Source: Clostridia bacterium
GTDB lineage: Bacteria; Bacillota; Clostridia; Oscillospirales; CAG-272
Direction of reading: 5' to 3'
Length of the DNA: 64,000 nucleotides
Assembly (NCBI GenBank): GCA_017453245.1
Contig: JAFTKM010000009.1
Location: 1-64,000 of the forward strand
Position 1 is the first letter of the stretch. The number at the start of each line of letters is the position of its first letter. Made by a program: the position numbers and the translations under genes. The notes under the pieces were generated by a model. It saw nothing but the letters and a program-made list of their open reading frames with translations. It searched no databases and was not told the DNA's origin. Positions 27,058-38,200 of the stretch are shown in pieces.

Positions 27058-27091
27058 AAAAAAAGCTGCGAACTCTTATCTGAGTCCGCAG
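27058..27091 (-). terminator. Terminator of the WYL operon
   Basis: A 10-bp stem (27082-27091 with 27065-27074, one wobble) is followed by a C and seven T's on the minus strand. The stop codon of the WYL gene lies in its loop. It separates the WYL genes from the downstream RNA-repair transcript. Confidence 0.85.
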
Positions 27092-27987
27092 TTTTTCTGA
27101 TTTTTCAGCTTTTCGATGACCAGATTTCTGAAATTTTCAGGTTCCACAACCTCTACAAGGGGGCCAAAAGAAAGTATTCTTATTACCATTTCAGGCTCGT
27201 CATCGTGAGAATATTTAATTCTTATAAGGTAATGTTTTCTATCAAGCTTTTCTGCCTGTTTTTCAAAATGAGCAAAATGCAGCATAAAGCGTTCAAGGGC
27301 ATTTCTCTCGTCACGCAGCTTTACAGTAACCGTATCATACTTAACGTCACGCTCATGACCGATAAGCTGTTTTTCGCCATGGTAATGAACACAGTGATTA
27401 ATTTTTGCGAGATTAACTGTTGCCACCGATCGCCAGCCAGCTGTAACAAGTCTGAATTTATCATCCTTTTCGGAGTATTCAAGCCTTATAGGATAGCATC
27501 TGACGTACATCGAGTTGCCCTTGCGGTTAATCATCTCAAACTTGATCTGAGAATGATCGCGTATGGCTTCAAGAATCACTCTGAACTGTCTTATGTACTC
27601 CTCATCCTCAAATGGATCTCCGTCACAGTACTTATCGTATATATGGTAGTCGACAGATGTGAAAAGAGGCTCTACATCATCAAGTTTTGGGAAATTAACA
27701 CCAAACAACTTTATACGTGGATCAAGTGAGATAGCCTTTAGCCATTGCTTTTGAAGTGTCGTCAGAGGCATTGTCGGCTTGTGCTCAAGAGGTGTAGTCA
27801 TATCCGAGTAAACAAGCTGCCACTTCTCGTTCTTCAGAGAAGGCATAATTGACAGGACGCTTTCGCCAAACGCCTTTTCTGTTACAATTTTTTGTAGCTC
27901 CCTCTCAGAGTGTTCTCCATCTGCAATCCTTGATAGAATCTCGGCTACGGTGTTGTAATATGCGGAGTAAAGCTCTGAAAATATCAT
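27076..27987 (-). CDS. WYL-domain regulator, 303 aa
   Basis: A WYL domain occupies the middle (IKFEMINRKGNSMYVRCYPI near residue 150 and later RLVTA), followed by a WCX-type C-terminal extension (HYLIRIKYSHDDEPEMVIRI, then FGPLVEVVEPENF). The N-terminal ~100 residues are helical and lack an obvious classical helix-turn-helix. WYL proteins bind nucleic acid or nucleotide ligands and regulate DNA-damage, phage-defence and RNA-repair genes. The start overlaps the stop of the longer WYL gene upstream (ATGA), so both are made together. Their position before rtcB suggests that they control it. Confidence 0.85.
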   Translation of the reverse strand: MIFSELYSAYYNTVAEILSRIADGEHSERELQKIVTEKAFGESVLSIMPSLKNEKWQLVYSDMTTPLEHKPTMPLTTLQKQWLKAISLDPRIKLFGVNFPKLDDVEPLFTSVDYHIYDKYCDGDPFEDEEYIRQFRVILEAIRDHSQIKFEMINRKGNSMYVRCYPIRLEYSEKDDKFRLVTAGWRSVATVNLAKINHCVHYHGEKQLIGHERDVKYDTVTVKLRDERNALERFMLHFAHFEKQAEKLDRKHYLIRIKYSHDDEPEMVIRILSFGPLVEVVEPENFRNLVIEKLKNQKNCGLR

Positions 27988-29240
27988 TCTGCCACCTCCT
28001 CTATACCGTACATTTTATACATAGCATTAAGATCTTCCTTAAATCTGTTTTCTATGGTACGGTTTGAGAAATTCATCTGTACGATACGGCAAATGAAGGT
28101 TCGAATCCAAGGAATCATCTCGCTTGTATCGTAAACGTCGGCGATAAAACGATATGTATTATCGTCGATTTTCTCTATCTGACCAACTCGCTTCTCTCTC
28201 TCAAGACGTTGAACGATATATTCCTCTTGCTCCCCAATCCTTATGATGAACTCAACGTGCTCAAGGTGGTCATGTCCCCATTTACTGTGCTTAACGTTAA
28301 CACCCCACATCTTGTCCTGCATTCTGTCAAGTTCTGCGCGAAGCTCGTCAAAGCGAGGCGTCACATCTTCAAGCTTTGCGTTTGAAAGATAGTCCAAGCG
28401 ATAAGAATGGAAGAAATTAAACTCCGGTATGTATGCTATTAGGTGCTGTCTTCCGTTTTGTACGCTAACAAAGAGACGAAGAGGTATTATGCGGCATCGT
28501 CTCGGCATATCCTTCTTTTTGCTGAGGTTGGAGATAGTCACGGCTCGCTTTTCTCTCATCGCGCTGAAGAGCGTCGCAAGAACTCCGCTATCGATAGCGC
28601 CGGTTATGTAGTGATGCTTGAAGGTAAAAGCATCGGTATCCATATCCTCCTTATCCAGTATAAACGAGCCGATAACTCCACACGGGGCCACCTCTGAGTA
28701 AAAATGCAGGACCTCATTCAGGTCCTTAACGTCCGCATCCTCAGCGCGGCTGTATGAAACCCTTCTGCCAACCTTTTCGGTTACTATTATTCCCGCCTCG
28801 GTATACTCCTTCAGCTTCTTTCTGACCGTTGACTCGTCAAACATCATCGGATCATCAAATCCCGAGAGGTACTTCTCATCGATGAGATGCATGATTTCGG
28901 AAAGAGTGCATTTCACCGAAGGCTCGTGTAATATATCGAATATAATAAAATGAAGAGTTATGTCTCCGTCTGTAAAGCTCTTAGCCTTCCACGCGTTATA
29001 GAAAGGATTATGCCTGATAGAACGGCTGTCTATGGAGATGAACACGTTTTTGCCTTCGGGAGTCCTAACGAAGCTCATATGATCTCCGAGCCAGCTCTCG
29101 ATCCTGCGGCGCTCGTCATCATAAGAACGGGAGCTCTTGCTGTTATATCCGTCACGGCTTTTGAAGCCGTAAATATAGAACTCACGCATATACGCGCGAA
29201 TCTTCTCAAAGCTTTTTAAAAGCTCGCTGTATGATGACAT
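27984..29240 (-). CDS. HTH-WYL transcriptional regulator, 418 aa
   Basis: An N-terminal winged-helix region (about residues 110-170, with FDESTVRKKLKEYTEAGII as recognition unit) precedes a WYL domain (RRCRIIPLRLFVSVQNGRQH near 245) and a WCX-like C-terminus. The first ~100 residues contain an extra domain with many charged residues. It is the first gene of a two-gene WYL unit. Paired WYL proteins of unequal length are known in Clostridia and may act as a heteromeric ligand-responsive regulator. The ligand here could be a cyclic-phosphate RNA end or nucleotide, but that is inference from the rtcB context. Confidence 0.86.
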   Translation of the reverse strand: MSSYSELLKSFEKIRAYMREFYIYGFKSRDGYNSKSSRSYDDERRRIESWLGDHMSFVRTPEGKNVFISIDSRSIRHNPFYNAWKAKSFTDGDITLHFIIFDILHEPSVKCTLSEIMHLIDEKYLSGFDDPMMFDESTVRKKLKEYTEAGIIVTEKVGRRVSYSRAEDADVKDLNEVLHFYSEVAPCGVIGSFILDKEDMDTDAFTFKHHYITGAIDSGVLATLFSAMREKRAVTISNLSKKKDMPRRCRIIPLRLFVSVQNGRQHLIAYIPEFNFFHSYRLDYLSNAKLEDVTPRFDELRAELDRMQDKMWGVNVKHSKWGHDHLEHVEFIIRIGEQEEYIVQRLEREKRVGQIEKIDDNTYRFIADVYDTSEMIPWIRTFICRIVQMNFSNRTIENRFKEDLNAMYKMYGIEEVAE

Positions 29241-29294
29241 ACCTTTCTCCTTTCCTTAAATCAACTCAATCAACGCGCAGATGGGATATGTAGG

Positions 29295-29951
29295 TCACTT
29301 TCCCCGCGCTCCGCCCGATGACAGACGGGTGCGGAATCCCGCGTTATGCATATACTCGCTCATATCGTTCTCCGACAGATAATACTTGCTCATACTGAGC
29401 ACGGGCTCCTCCATTATCTTTCTGAAAAGCAGAGCCGTGTTGCTTGCATCCGTGAGTGCGTCGTGTATATTTTCGTCGCAGTCTATACCCGTTATTGACA
29501 ACGCCTCCGAAAGTCCGTACGGTCTTGTCGCCTCGATCTTCTCCTCGAACTCATACTGGCAGTCTATCGACTCCTCGAGCAGGTCCTCAAGCCTCGGCAG
29601 GTCGATCCCCTTGCCGTCGATCTCGTGATAGAGCTGACCTGGATCACTAAGGCTCCAGGAAACCATCGTTGCATCATCGGGAATCCACCGAAGAAAGCTA
29701 TCCAGAGCCTCCTCCGTCGAGGGCGCATCTATAACGTCGCTCGGCTTTATACCGGTGAGCTTCTCGATGAAGGAGTCGATCTGTCCGTAGCGAGGCTTTA
29801 CGTAAGTAATAAAGCTATCCGTTATTTCATAGCTCTCATTGAGCAGCACGGCGCCTATCTGTATTAATTCCTGCCTTGAGCCAAAGGCATCACGTGCCTC
29901 CTTCGTCGGCACCCTGCACATCTCTAAATCGTAGACAACGTACTTCCCCAT
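29295..29951 (-). CDS. DnaQ-like 3'-5' exonuclease, 218 aa
   Basis: This is a DEDDh exonuclease. The first acidic motif VYDLEM lies near residue 7, a second Asp sits in SWSLSD near residue 100, and the final motif HDALTDASN lies near 165. It resembles KapD-type exonuclease-domain proteins acting on RNA or DNA 3' ends. It is monocistronic in the same direction as the WYL and rtcB genes, about 55 bases upstream of the WYL pair. A functional link to RNA repair, such as end trimming, is possible but unproven. Confidence 0.87.
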   Translation of the reverse strand: MGKYVVYDLEMCRVPTKEARDAFGSRQELIQIGAVLLNESYEITDSFITYVKPRYGQIDSFIEKLTGIKPSDVIDAPSTEEALDSFLRWIPDDATMVSWSLSDPGQLYHEIDGKGIDLPRLEDLLEESIDCQYEFEEKIEATRPYGLSEALSITGIDCDENIHDALTDASNTALLFRKIMEEPVLSMSKYYLSENDMSEYMHNAGFRTRLSSGGARGK

Positions 29952-30041
29952 GTCACTGATATCTCCATCGTTTTTTATCTGCGCTATTTATCACATAAGC
30001 CTCATAATAGCGCAAATTGAAATGTTTTATTTGCAAATTTG

Positions 30042-30641
30042 CTATTTTGTAAGATCGCAGTCGATGCTCTCGACAGCAACCGTTAATCCCTTAATAATAT
30101 TTTCCATAGTCATACAGGGCTCCTTATTCTGCTCGGATGAGTAAGGAATATGGATAAAGCCTACTCTCGTATCCGTACCCTTAAATCTTGAAAGGAGCGT
30201 ATATAAAACGTCGTTGCAAACGTAAGCTCCTGCAGAATATGACACCTCGGAGGGTATTCCCGAGGCCTTTATTGCCTCCGCCATTCTCCTTGCGGGTAAG
30301 GTAGAAAAATGTGCGCTCTCCCCACCTTGGATTATCGGCTCATCCTTCGGCATATAGCCGGCATTATCGGGGATCGACGCGTGTCTTAAGTTTATACCCA
30401 CAAGCTCGGGAGTGATGGCGCGCCTTCCTCCCGCCTGCCCGATGCAGAGTATAACGTCGGGGCTTAGTTTCCCTGCCGCCTCTGTTACCGTCTCTGCCGC
30501 CTTGCCGAATACCACCGGCAGAAGAAGCTTATCAAGAGTATATCCGTTTATTTCATCGGGAAGGAGCTTTACCGCCTCCCACGAGGGGTTGATCACTTCC
30601 TTGTCAAAGGGCTCAAAGCCGGTTATCAAAAGTCTTTTCAT
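30042..30641 (-). CDS. pcp: Pyroglutamyl-peptidase I, 199 aa
   Basis: This is a cysteine peptidase of family C15 that removes N-terminal pyroglutamate. The family start ITGFEPFDKEVINPSW is intact, the catalytic Cys is in SAGAYVCNDVLY near residue 140, the Glu lies upstream in the GQAGGR region, and the His is in FIHIPYSSEQ near 165. The length fits the family (about 200-215). I chose the ATG at 30641 because the longer GTG-started version adds nine residues not found in the family. It follows the DUF2179-type gene by 36 bases and is probably co-transcribed. Confidence 0.92.
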   Translation of the reverse strand: MKRLLITGFEPFDKEVINPSWEAVKLLPDEINGYTLDKLLLPVVFGKAAETVTEAAGKLSPDVILCIGQAGGRRAITPELVGINLRHASIPDNAGYMPKDEPIIQGGESAHFSTLPARRMAEAIKASGIPSEVSYSAGAYVCNDVLYTLLSRFKGTDTRVGFIHIPYSSEQNKEPCMTMENIIKGLTVAVESIDCDLTK

Positions 30642-30677
30642 TCTTCCTATTCTTTCCGTGGCTGACACCCACAGCTT

Positions 30678-31220
30678 TTATTTCAGCATTCCGTATCCGC
30701 CGGAATACTTGTTGACGTCATCAACAACGACGAATACGTTATTCTTGCATATCTTCCTTATCTGCTTTGCAACCGAGGCGGTATCTCTCCTTGGCAATAC
30801 GATAAAGATCATATTCATCTTGTCCGTGGAGCCCTTCCCCTCAAAAACGGTATAACCGCGGGAATTCTCCTTCAGATACTCGGTGATGATCCCGGTATTC
30901 TCATCGTTGGCGATAAGCTGAAGACTGGACGTACCGAGCGCGATCTTCCCCTCAAGCGTCGAGCCAAGAAAAAGACCGGTAGCATATCCCACGCAATAAA
31001 ACGCGAGAAGGAATAAATTATCTCCGAGAGTGCCTATTATCGTTGAAATAACAAGTCCCCAGATCGTGCACTCGAGAAAACCGAGTCCCGCGGCCTTAAG
31101 TCTTTGCCCCTTTACCATCATGCAGGTCTTGAGCGACTGTATCGTGATCTCTATGATCTTTGCGGCGCATACGATAAAGCATACCGCCACAGGATGAATC
31201 GATGCTAAAAATTCCGACAT
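30678..31220 (-). CDS. DUF2179/DUF5698-family membrane protein, 180 aa
   Basis: Three hydrophobic segments occupy the first ~95 residues (VAVCFIVCAAKII, LECTIWGLVISTIIG, NLFLLAFYCVGYATGLFLG). They are followed by a soluble alpha/beta DUF2179 domain (about residues 100-175, FIVLPRRDTASVAKQIR). This matches small YebE-like membrane proteins of Bacillota. The soluble domain is thought to sense or bind a small ligand. Function is unknown. A promoter lies upstream and pcp lies downstream. Confidence 0.85.
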   Translation of the reverse strand: MSEFLASIHPVAVCFIVCAAKIIEITIQSLKTCMMVKGQRLKAAGLGFLECTIWGLVISTIIGTLGDNLFLLAFYCVGYATGLFLGSTLEGKIALGTSSLQLIANDENTGIITEYLKENSRGYTVFEGKGSTDKMNMIFIVLPRRDTASVAKQIRKICKNNVFVVVDDVNKYSGGYGMLK

Positions 31221-31267
31221 ATTTTCTTCCTTTCTGAAGCCGGTTTGTAAATTTATATCTTATTTTT

Positions 31268-31296
31268 ATTGTACCATATTTTCTTGAATAATGCAA
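31268..31296 (-). promoter_or_regulatory. Promoter of the DUF2179-pcp unit
   Basis: On the minus strand TTGCAT and TACAAT are separated by 17 bases, about 48 bases before the start codon. Confidence 0.68.
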
Positions 31297-31407
31297 TGCC
31301 CGAAGAATGAATATAAATCAAAGATTCATTTGAGGAATTCAATCCCGAGTTTTTACTTATTTGTTCTCACTCTCATTTTAAAAAGTTTCGAACGTACAAA
31401 AGCGTAG

Positions 31408-31437
31408 AAAAAGCAAGTCTTACATTGAGACTTGCTT
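31408..31437 (-). terminator. Intrinsic terminator
   Basis: A 10-bp stem (31411-31420 with 31428-31437) ends in five T's on the minus strand. With the hairpin at 31451-31480 it terminates the surface-protein/lipoprotein transcript. Confidence 0.75.
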
Positions 31438-31450
31438 TTCCTGATTATTA

Positions 31451-31480
31451 AGGACAGAGAGCATTTATGCCCTCTGTCCT
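31451..31480 (-). terminator. Second hairpin of a tandem terminator
   Basis: A 14-bp stem with two bases in the loop is fully paired only in the minus-strand RNA, where an A-C mismatch becomes G-U. A weak T-rich tail follows. Confidence 0.6.
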
Positions 31481-31544
31481 CTTTTTGATGATGGCGTTGT
31501 TACGTGATAATCAAGCCGGATCAAGTCATCATAGCACTTTCACT

Positions 31545-32228
31545 TCACAGTGAAAACTCATACACGGTAGTAACCGTAGAATCCTTCAAAACGTAAGTAA
31601 TCTCTAGCTTTTGTAAAGAATTGTTATTATACGTGACGGTAATACGCATATCTCTCATATCGACGGATGAACCAAGGAAGTCAGTGGGAGAGAGGACATT
31701 TGCCTCAAATCTTCCGTTTTCGTCTTTAACTCCCTCGAAGTTCTTCTCACGAAAATTGAAGGAGCCCTTAAGCTCATCGTAAGAGGGAATGCTGACCGCT
31801 TCGCCCGCAATCGTCTCAACCTTTCCGTCCTTGACAGTTGCAACGCCGGTATACGTCGTTTTGTAGCTTGAGGAGGCGTCGCCGAGATTTCCGTCCGTGG
31901 GGAGAAGATTCAGCCTCTCGACCGAATAGGTGACCTCGCTATCCATCAAGGTATAGTCGGATTCAAGCTCAATATTGCCTGTCACAGTCTTTATGCTGAG
32001 CTTTACCGAGCTATACTTTTTCTCTGAAAGTGACTGCAGGGTTTCCCACACGTCGGCGGTGACTTCACCGGTATTTCCGCCGGGTATTTCACCCTTATCC
32101 TCACCGGGAGTCTCGCCCGTTCCCTGCTGCTCCTGATCGTCCGTATCATCGGGAGGTGTTTTTTTGCAGGATGCAAAGCTGAGGATAACTGCAAGAATGA
32201 GCAGAATAGATATAAGCCTTTTCTTCAT
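31545..32228 (-). CDS. Putative lipoprotein, 227 aa
   Basis: A lipoprotein signal peptide ends in the lipobox LSFASC, followed by an acidic Gly/Glu/Thr linker (about residues 25-58). The rest is a beta-rich domain with no recognised family (for example LSIKTVTGNIELESDYTLMD). It lies 14 bases downstream of the giant surface protein gene and shares its terminator, so it probably works with that protein at the cell surface. Its domain size resembles small cell-surface beta-sandwich modules, but I assign no function. Confidence 0.75.
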   Translation of the reverse strand: MKKRLISILLILAVILSFASCKKTPPDDTDDQEQQGTGETPGEDKGEIPGGNTGEVTADVWETLQSLSEKKYSSVKLSIKTVTGNIELESDYTLMDSEVTYSVERLNLLPTDGNLGDASSSYKTTYTGVATVKDGKVETIAGEAVSIPSYDELKGSFNFREKNFEGVKDENGRFEANVLSPTDFLGSSVDMRDMRITVTYNNNSLQKLEITYVLKDSTVTTVYEFSL

Positions 32229-32242
32229 TTTATTCTACCTCC

Positions 32243-35200
32243 TTATACCAAGAATTTCTTTTTGAGAATGAACCACAAAGCCGCAAGGAAGGTGAAGCTT
32301 GAAGTCGCGATAGGAGCAAAGGCAACCTCGGTCGCGCTATCGAGCGCTTCGTTGGCGGTCGATGCATTTTCATTATAATTGCTGATCAGCTGCTGAAGGT
32401 GCTTAAACTCACCGTCAACCTCTTCCTTTTCATTTTCGGAAAGAGACGAGTATATCTCGATGAGCTCATACAGCTCGCTGTAGGTGGTCTCTGTATCAGC
32501 GCCGTAGCTGAGCTCTGCCATCTTTTCACGGAAGAGCTCTACCCTGCCGACCTCGCTTCCCGTGTCAGGCTGAGTGTCGGTCACGTCGCAGCGGTCGCAC
32601 TTCGCGGTCTTGGTGCCGTCATTATTTGAAACGTAGTTGGTGAAGCTGTGACCAAGCGAGGGAGTCTCACCGTCAACGTAGCTGTGACCGCAAGAGCAGT
32701 TGTAAGTTGTATAACCTTTTTCGGTGCAGGTAGGAGCAGTTACGCTTGCGACGTAGTTGTGTCCGTTAGCGTCAACAGACTCGGTCTTCTGCTCTCCGCA
32801 TATTGTACAGGTGTAGATCATCTCGCCCTCCTCCGTACAATTCGGGTTTTGGGTAATGCTGCCGCCGTCCCATGAGTGTATGCAATTATCGGTGTTGCCG
32901 CACACGTCACAGCATCCGTCAGCGTTTTCGTCAACGTGATCTGCGAAGGGCAAGGTCTTCTCAGGCTCAATAAGCGTTCCGCACACGCCGCACACTATAC
33001 GTCCCTCGTAGCCCTGACTTATGCAGGTGGACTCCTGACCGGGCCACTGTGTGGGGGTATGAGGTACTACGTCGGTGTATTCGTAATAACCTTCGTTACA
33101 GTTCTCGCAACGGTAGTAGTATTCACCGCCTTGATTACAGTCACCCTCGTAGATGGTTTCCTTCACGTAGCTGTGACCCGTCGCCTTATCCTCGAGAGCC
33201 TCACCGCAAAGAGCGCAGTAGGAATCTGTCTCGCAGGTTGCCTCTACTACCTCGTGTCCGTATTTTGCGCCGAGTATCTCACCGCAGGTCAGACAGTATC
33301 TGTCCTCGGTGCAGGTCGGAACGTCAATATTATCGTCGTGACCAAGAGCGTGCTCTATCAGCGCGGGGCATCTTGTACAGACTACCGACTCCGTGCAGGT
33401 GGGAGCATCTCTGTCGGGAGAGTGGCCGAGAGCCGCCTCTTCAACGTGACCGCAGTTATAGCAGTACTTATTCTGAATACAGTTAGCTTCTTCAATGTTG
33501 TAGCTGTGACCGGTTGCCGCCGTGAATACCTCGCCGCAAACCGTACAATAGCCGTCCACGGTGCAGTCGCCTCCGGACAAGCTGTGTCCCTCAGCACTCT
33601 GTAAAATTTCACCGCAGGAGGAGCACTTCTTATCCTCGGTGCAGGTAGGCGCTTCCCTATCGGGAGAGTGGCCGGTTGCAGAGGCGGTTACGTCCATGTA
33701 GCTGTATCCGCACAGACTGCAGGAGTGCTTGATTCCGCCGTCCTCGGTGCAGGTTGCTTCAATAGTAGTGTCAACGTAGGTGTGATCAGCTCTTTCCTCA
33801 ATTGTCTGATAACACACAGTGCAGCTCTTAGCCTGAAGGCAGGTAGCGGCATCAATATTGGGGGTATGCTCTAAGATAGGAAGAATCTCTTTGTTTGACT
33901 CCAAGGTATGGTCGCATACAGCGCATTTTACTTGAGTTGTAACAAATCCTTCGTACGTGCAGGTAGGCTCTAGTCTGCCCGATACCTCAGCCTCGCCGGG
34001 AGTATGACCAAGAGCGAGAACGTCCACAGTCTCGGTGCGGTAGTAATCGCAAACTATGCAGACATACTTATATTTGATCCAGCCATCTCCTACGCAGGTA
34101 GGATCAACCTTGCTCATAACCTCCTTTACCTCGGTATGACCGAGTGCGGGAGTTACAATGCTTGCTACCGAAAGCTCATCGTCACATACCGTACAGTAGG
34201 TGATGTAATCGTTGGTAGCGCTGAGAGTACAGGTGGGATAATGAACGTATTCCTGGTAATAAGCAAGCACGGGCTCGCCCGCGGTATGTCCGAGTGCGGG
34301 GATCTCGATCTGCGCCACGTAAACCTCGCCGCAATTTGCACAGCAGCTTCCCTGAGTATAACCTACGGTATCGCAGGTAGGCTCAGCAGCGTCGAGTATC
34401 TTAATGCTGTGTCCGATAGCCGCGTTTATTACAGCTTCACATCTCGAGCAGTACTCATCGACCTCACACGTAGGCGCGCCGTTTGTATCGTGTCCGAGAG
34501 GCTCACCGTCGGTCTTATAGCATACCGTACAAGTCTTTGCGGTAGTACAATCCGCATCAGTCCATACGTGATCTGCCGAGCACTCGAGCGCACCGGTCTC
34601 TGCGTTAATTGCCATTAAAGCTTCGCCAATGTAAACTTTAGTTGTATATGTGCCGTCACTTTCAGGTGTAACACTAACAGCACGGAGATCGTATCCCTCG
34701 TAAAGATATGCTGTGCCGCCCTTCATCGAAATGCTTGTCGCCGTCGCTCCGCCCTTAAGCTCAAGCTCGCCTGCCCATACTGAAACAAGTCCCTCAACGC
34801 TTACTCCGTCAAGGATAACCTTTGACGTAGCATCTGTGATCCAGATGGCGGTCTCGCCCGTTCCGACTATCTTACCGCTCTTTGCGGGAGAGGTATCGAT
34901 AAAGGTAATAGTAGTATTTTCGTGCTGAAGCGACATTATACCGGTAATGGTAAACGTACGTCCGTTAAGGTCAATTACAATATTCTGTCCTCCGCTAAGA
35001 CCTACTCCGCCAACGTACGTGGGCTCAGGGTCCTTAGCAAGCTTGTAGGTACCGCTCTCGCCATATGCAAGCACCTGAGTAAGGCTGGATCTTCCAACCT
35101 CATCGCCGTTGAACTGTCCGTTGCCGTCTGTATCTATCCAGACCTCGTAAGGATTCTCTGTTCCGCATACAGAACAAATGCTGTCAACCCATGTGTGAAG

Positions 35201-38200
35201 CCCCGTAGCGAACTGATACCAGGCATCACAGAGAGTACATTTGGAATCCTCGACACAGGTAGCGGGCTCACCGACGTGAGTGCCGTAGTCGGTTATCTCA
35301 TCACAGTTGTACACACAGTTGCGCCAGTGGTTGCCGTCGTTATCATAGTCGTAAGACTCGTAGAACATATGATACTTACCTGTTGCAAGTATGGTGATAT
35401 CATAGTACTCAAGAACATCTTCACCGTTTGCGTCAAGTATCTGAAGAACGGTGATCATTTCATCTGTTCCGCCGGACACGATAGGCTCGCCGAGAACTAC
35501 GGTGTGTCCGTCAACAAGTCCCTCTCCCTCGTACATAGTCTGGTCGAAGGGCTTGACGTTTGAATCCTCATTGTAAGGAAGTATCTGGTCAAACACGGTA
35601 ACGGTGAAGGAGGGCTTGATGATCTGGAAGGTGAAGCTCGCCTCGCCCGAAACGTTTCCGATACCAACCACGGTAGCGGTTGCCTGACCGATATTGGTGT
35701 TGTTTTCATAGGTTACGGTGTAATCTATGTCTCTGACAAGTCTGATACCGCCAACGGTAACTGTCACAGGATCGACCTCAGCACCTGTGAAGATTACGTT
35801 TTCGGGAACGGACGCAACAGCGCTTTCACCTATCACTACGGAGGAGATGGTGAACTGCTTTGTGACCTCACCTGAGAAGTTGCCGCGGAAGGTAACTGTC
35901 GCGGTTGCAACACCTGCCGCAACGTTGTTCTCATAGGTTACGATATAATCTCTGCCAAGGCTGATATCGAAGCCCGAAAGATCAACCTCAGGCTGAAGCT
36001 CGATGCCGTTATAGAACACCTCATCATACTCAAGATAAACGTTGCCCTCCTCCACAGCCAATGCAGTTACGTTAAAGCTGACAAGATAGCTTTCACTCTC
36101 CGAGACGTAGCCTATCTCATAGTATCCAACGTCCTTTACCTCGGTAAAGCTCTTGTAGAAGGTATATCCCTCGGGAGTAAAGGTCTTGCCGAAGGCGGAG
36201 AATGCAGAGCTGACGGTAACAATAACGTCATTTGCGTGGCTCTTGCCGTCGTAGACGATGTCGTCAATTACGGGGAGCAATTCGGGATTTATCTCGGTAA
36301 TAAGGAAATTGCCGAAGCCGTTGAGTGTTCCCTCGCCATTAAGCGTTCCGTTTTTAATAAGGGTACCGCTGTTTGTAAGGGTGATACCCGCGGGGATCTC
36401 TACTGTCATTCCGGCAGGAATGGTAAAGGTCTCACCGCTTGCTGTAACCAAGCTCTGAGAGAGCACAAATTTAGTTTTGCTATTGGAATAAAGAGTAGTA
36501 ACGCCGAAGTCATATGCATAGACGATCTTGCCTATGACGTTATACTCGCTCCTGCCGGTAGGTCCGCCCGAGCCGACCGTCTGATACCAGAAGTCGGGAT
36601 CGTCCACGTAGGAGTTCATAATATAAGTTATCTCACCCGATGCCATTCTCACATCACTCACACCCGCCTCCGAATCGGTAGCGGTACCAACGTAGCCGGA
36701 TGCTGTGGAGCCAAGGCTCGTATAAGTGGTATAACAGTTAATAAGTGTTCCGCCGTTGTAGTCACCCACGATACCGCCCACTCTGCCCTCAGGACCGGCG
36801 AGAGTCATACCGTAGGATACGCAATTCTCGACAGTACCGTAGTTAACGCCTACGATAGCGCCGAGTACACCGCCGGAGATAGAGATAGAGCCGTTTGCTA
36901 CTCTACAGCCGGAAACGGTCGCGCCCTCAAGCACTCTGCCCGCTACCATACCAACGTAAACGGTGTAGTCACCGTCATAGGTGTAGCTTGTTCCCTTGTT
37001 GCTGAAGGTTCTTTCCACGCGGTTGGAGATAGAGAGATTCTTAACGATAGCACCCGACTTAAGAGTGCCGAATAAGCCAAGAACCGCGCCGTCATACTCG
37101 GGAGTCATATTCTGTGGGAACAGAGAGATGTTATATCCCTGACCGTCAAAGATACCCTCGTAGCCTATGTCTGTCGAGTCAATAGATGAGCCACCGATAG
37201 GCTTCCAATCATAGCTTCTGAATGTTACAGAGCCGGAGATGTTGTTCATCAATCTTGCATTAAGTGCCCAGTTTCCTGCATTGACCTGCTCCTGGAACCA
37301 CATAAGGTTACCGAAGGTAGATATCTCATAGAATCCGTCCTCCGAAAGCGCAGGACCGATCCAATCGCCGCACACCGCGCAATAGTCAATGTAATTATTG
37401 TTATGAGGAGCGACCACGCCGCATCTGCCTCCGCAGACGGTACAGTTGGGCTTATCCTCACGGCCCGTGATCTCAAACTTGTGTGATCCTTCGGGAATTT
37501 CGCCATAGGGATTTCTACATCCGTCACACACCGCTCTTGCATCGCAAGTAGCCGTTCCGCCCGCGTGGTGACAAGTATAGTTTGCATCATTGGTGTAATT
37601 TACAACTCCGCTTGCATCGAAGTAAGCATACACAGCAGGGCCGCCAACGTAAGGACGTGCATCCTTGCCTATTTCCTGGCCGATGCCAAGCTCAAAGGCA
37701 AAACGTCCGTTTGCAAGCTCATCCTCGGTGATGGAGTAGCATCCATCCTTAGTTACAACACCGCACGCATTACCGCCTACTGTATAGTTGTGAGTATATC
37801 TGCCGCCGTTGCCGAGAGGATTACCGATAACGCCGCCGACAAGATCGCCGGGAGCCGTTAAGGTTCCGTAGTTGATGTTGTATGAAAGCGTACCGTGGTA
37901 CTGATAACCTACGATACCGCCGAAGTTAGTTCCGCTTTCCGTTACGGTAACGTTACCGTTATTGACGTTGTTTCTGACGATACCCTGATATACCTGACCG
38001 GAGATACCGCCCACGGTAGACATAGATTCGCCTGTAACAATACCGTTGTTGGTACAGTATTCGAGTGTTCCCGAGGTGTTGCCCGCGATGCCGCCGAAGC
38101 AATCCATAGTAAAAGCGAGATCGGGGTTTACCCTGAACGCCTTAACGGTACCCGTGTTGGTACAGTATCTTACGGTACCGGAGGAGATATGTCCGACGAT

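Noticed and set aside
32560..34590. CRISPR-like repeat array
   Set aside because: The repeats are protein-coding, diverged in DNA sequence and of variable length. I saw no CRISPR array or cas gene in the window.
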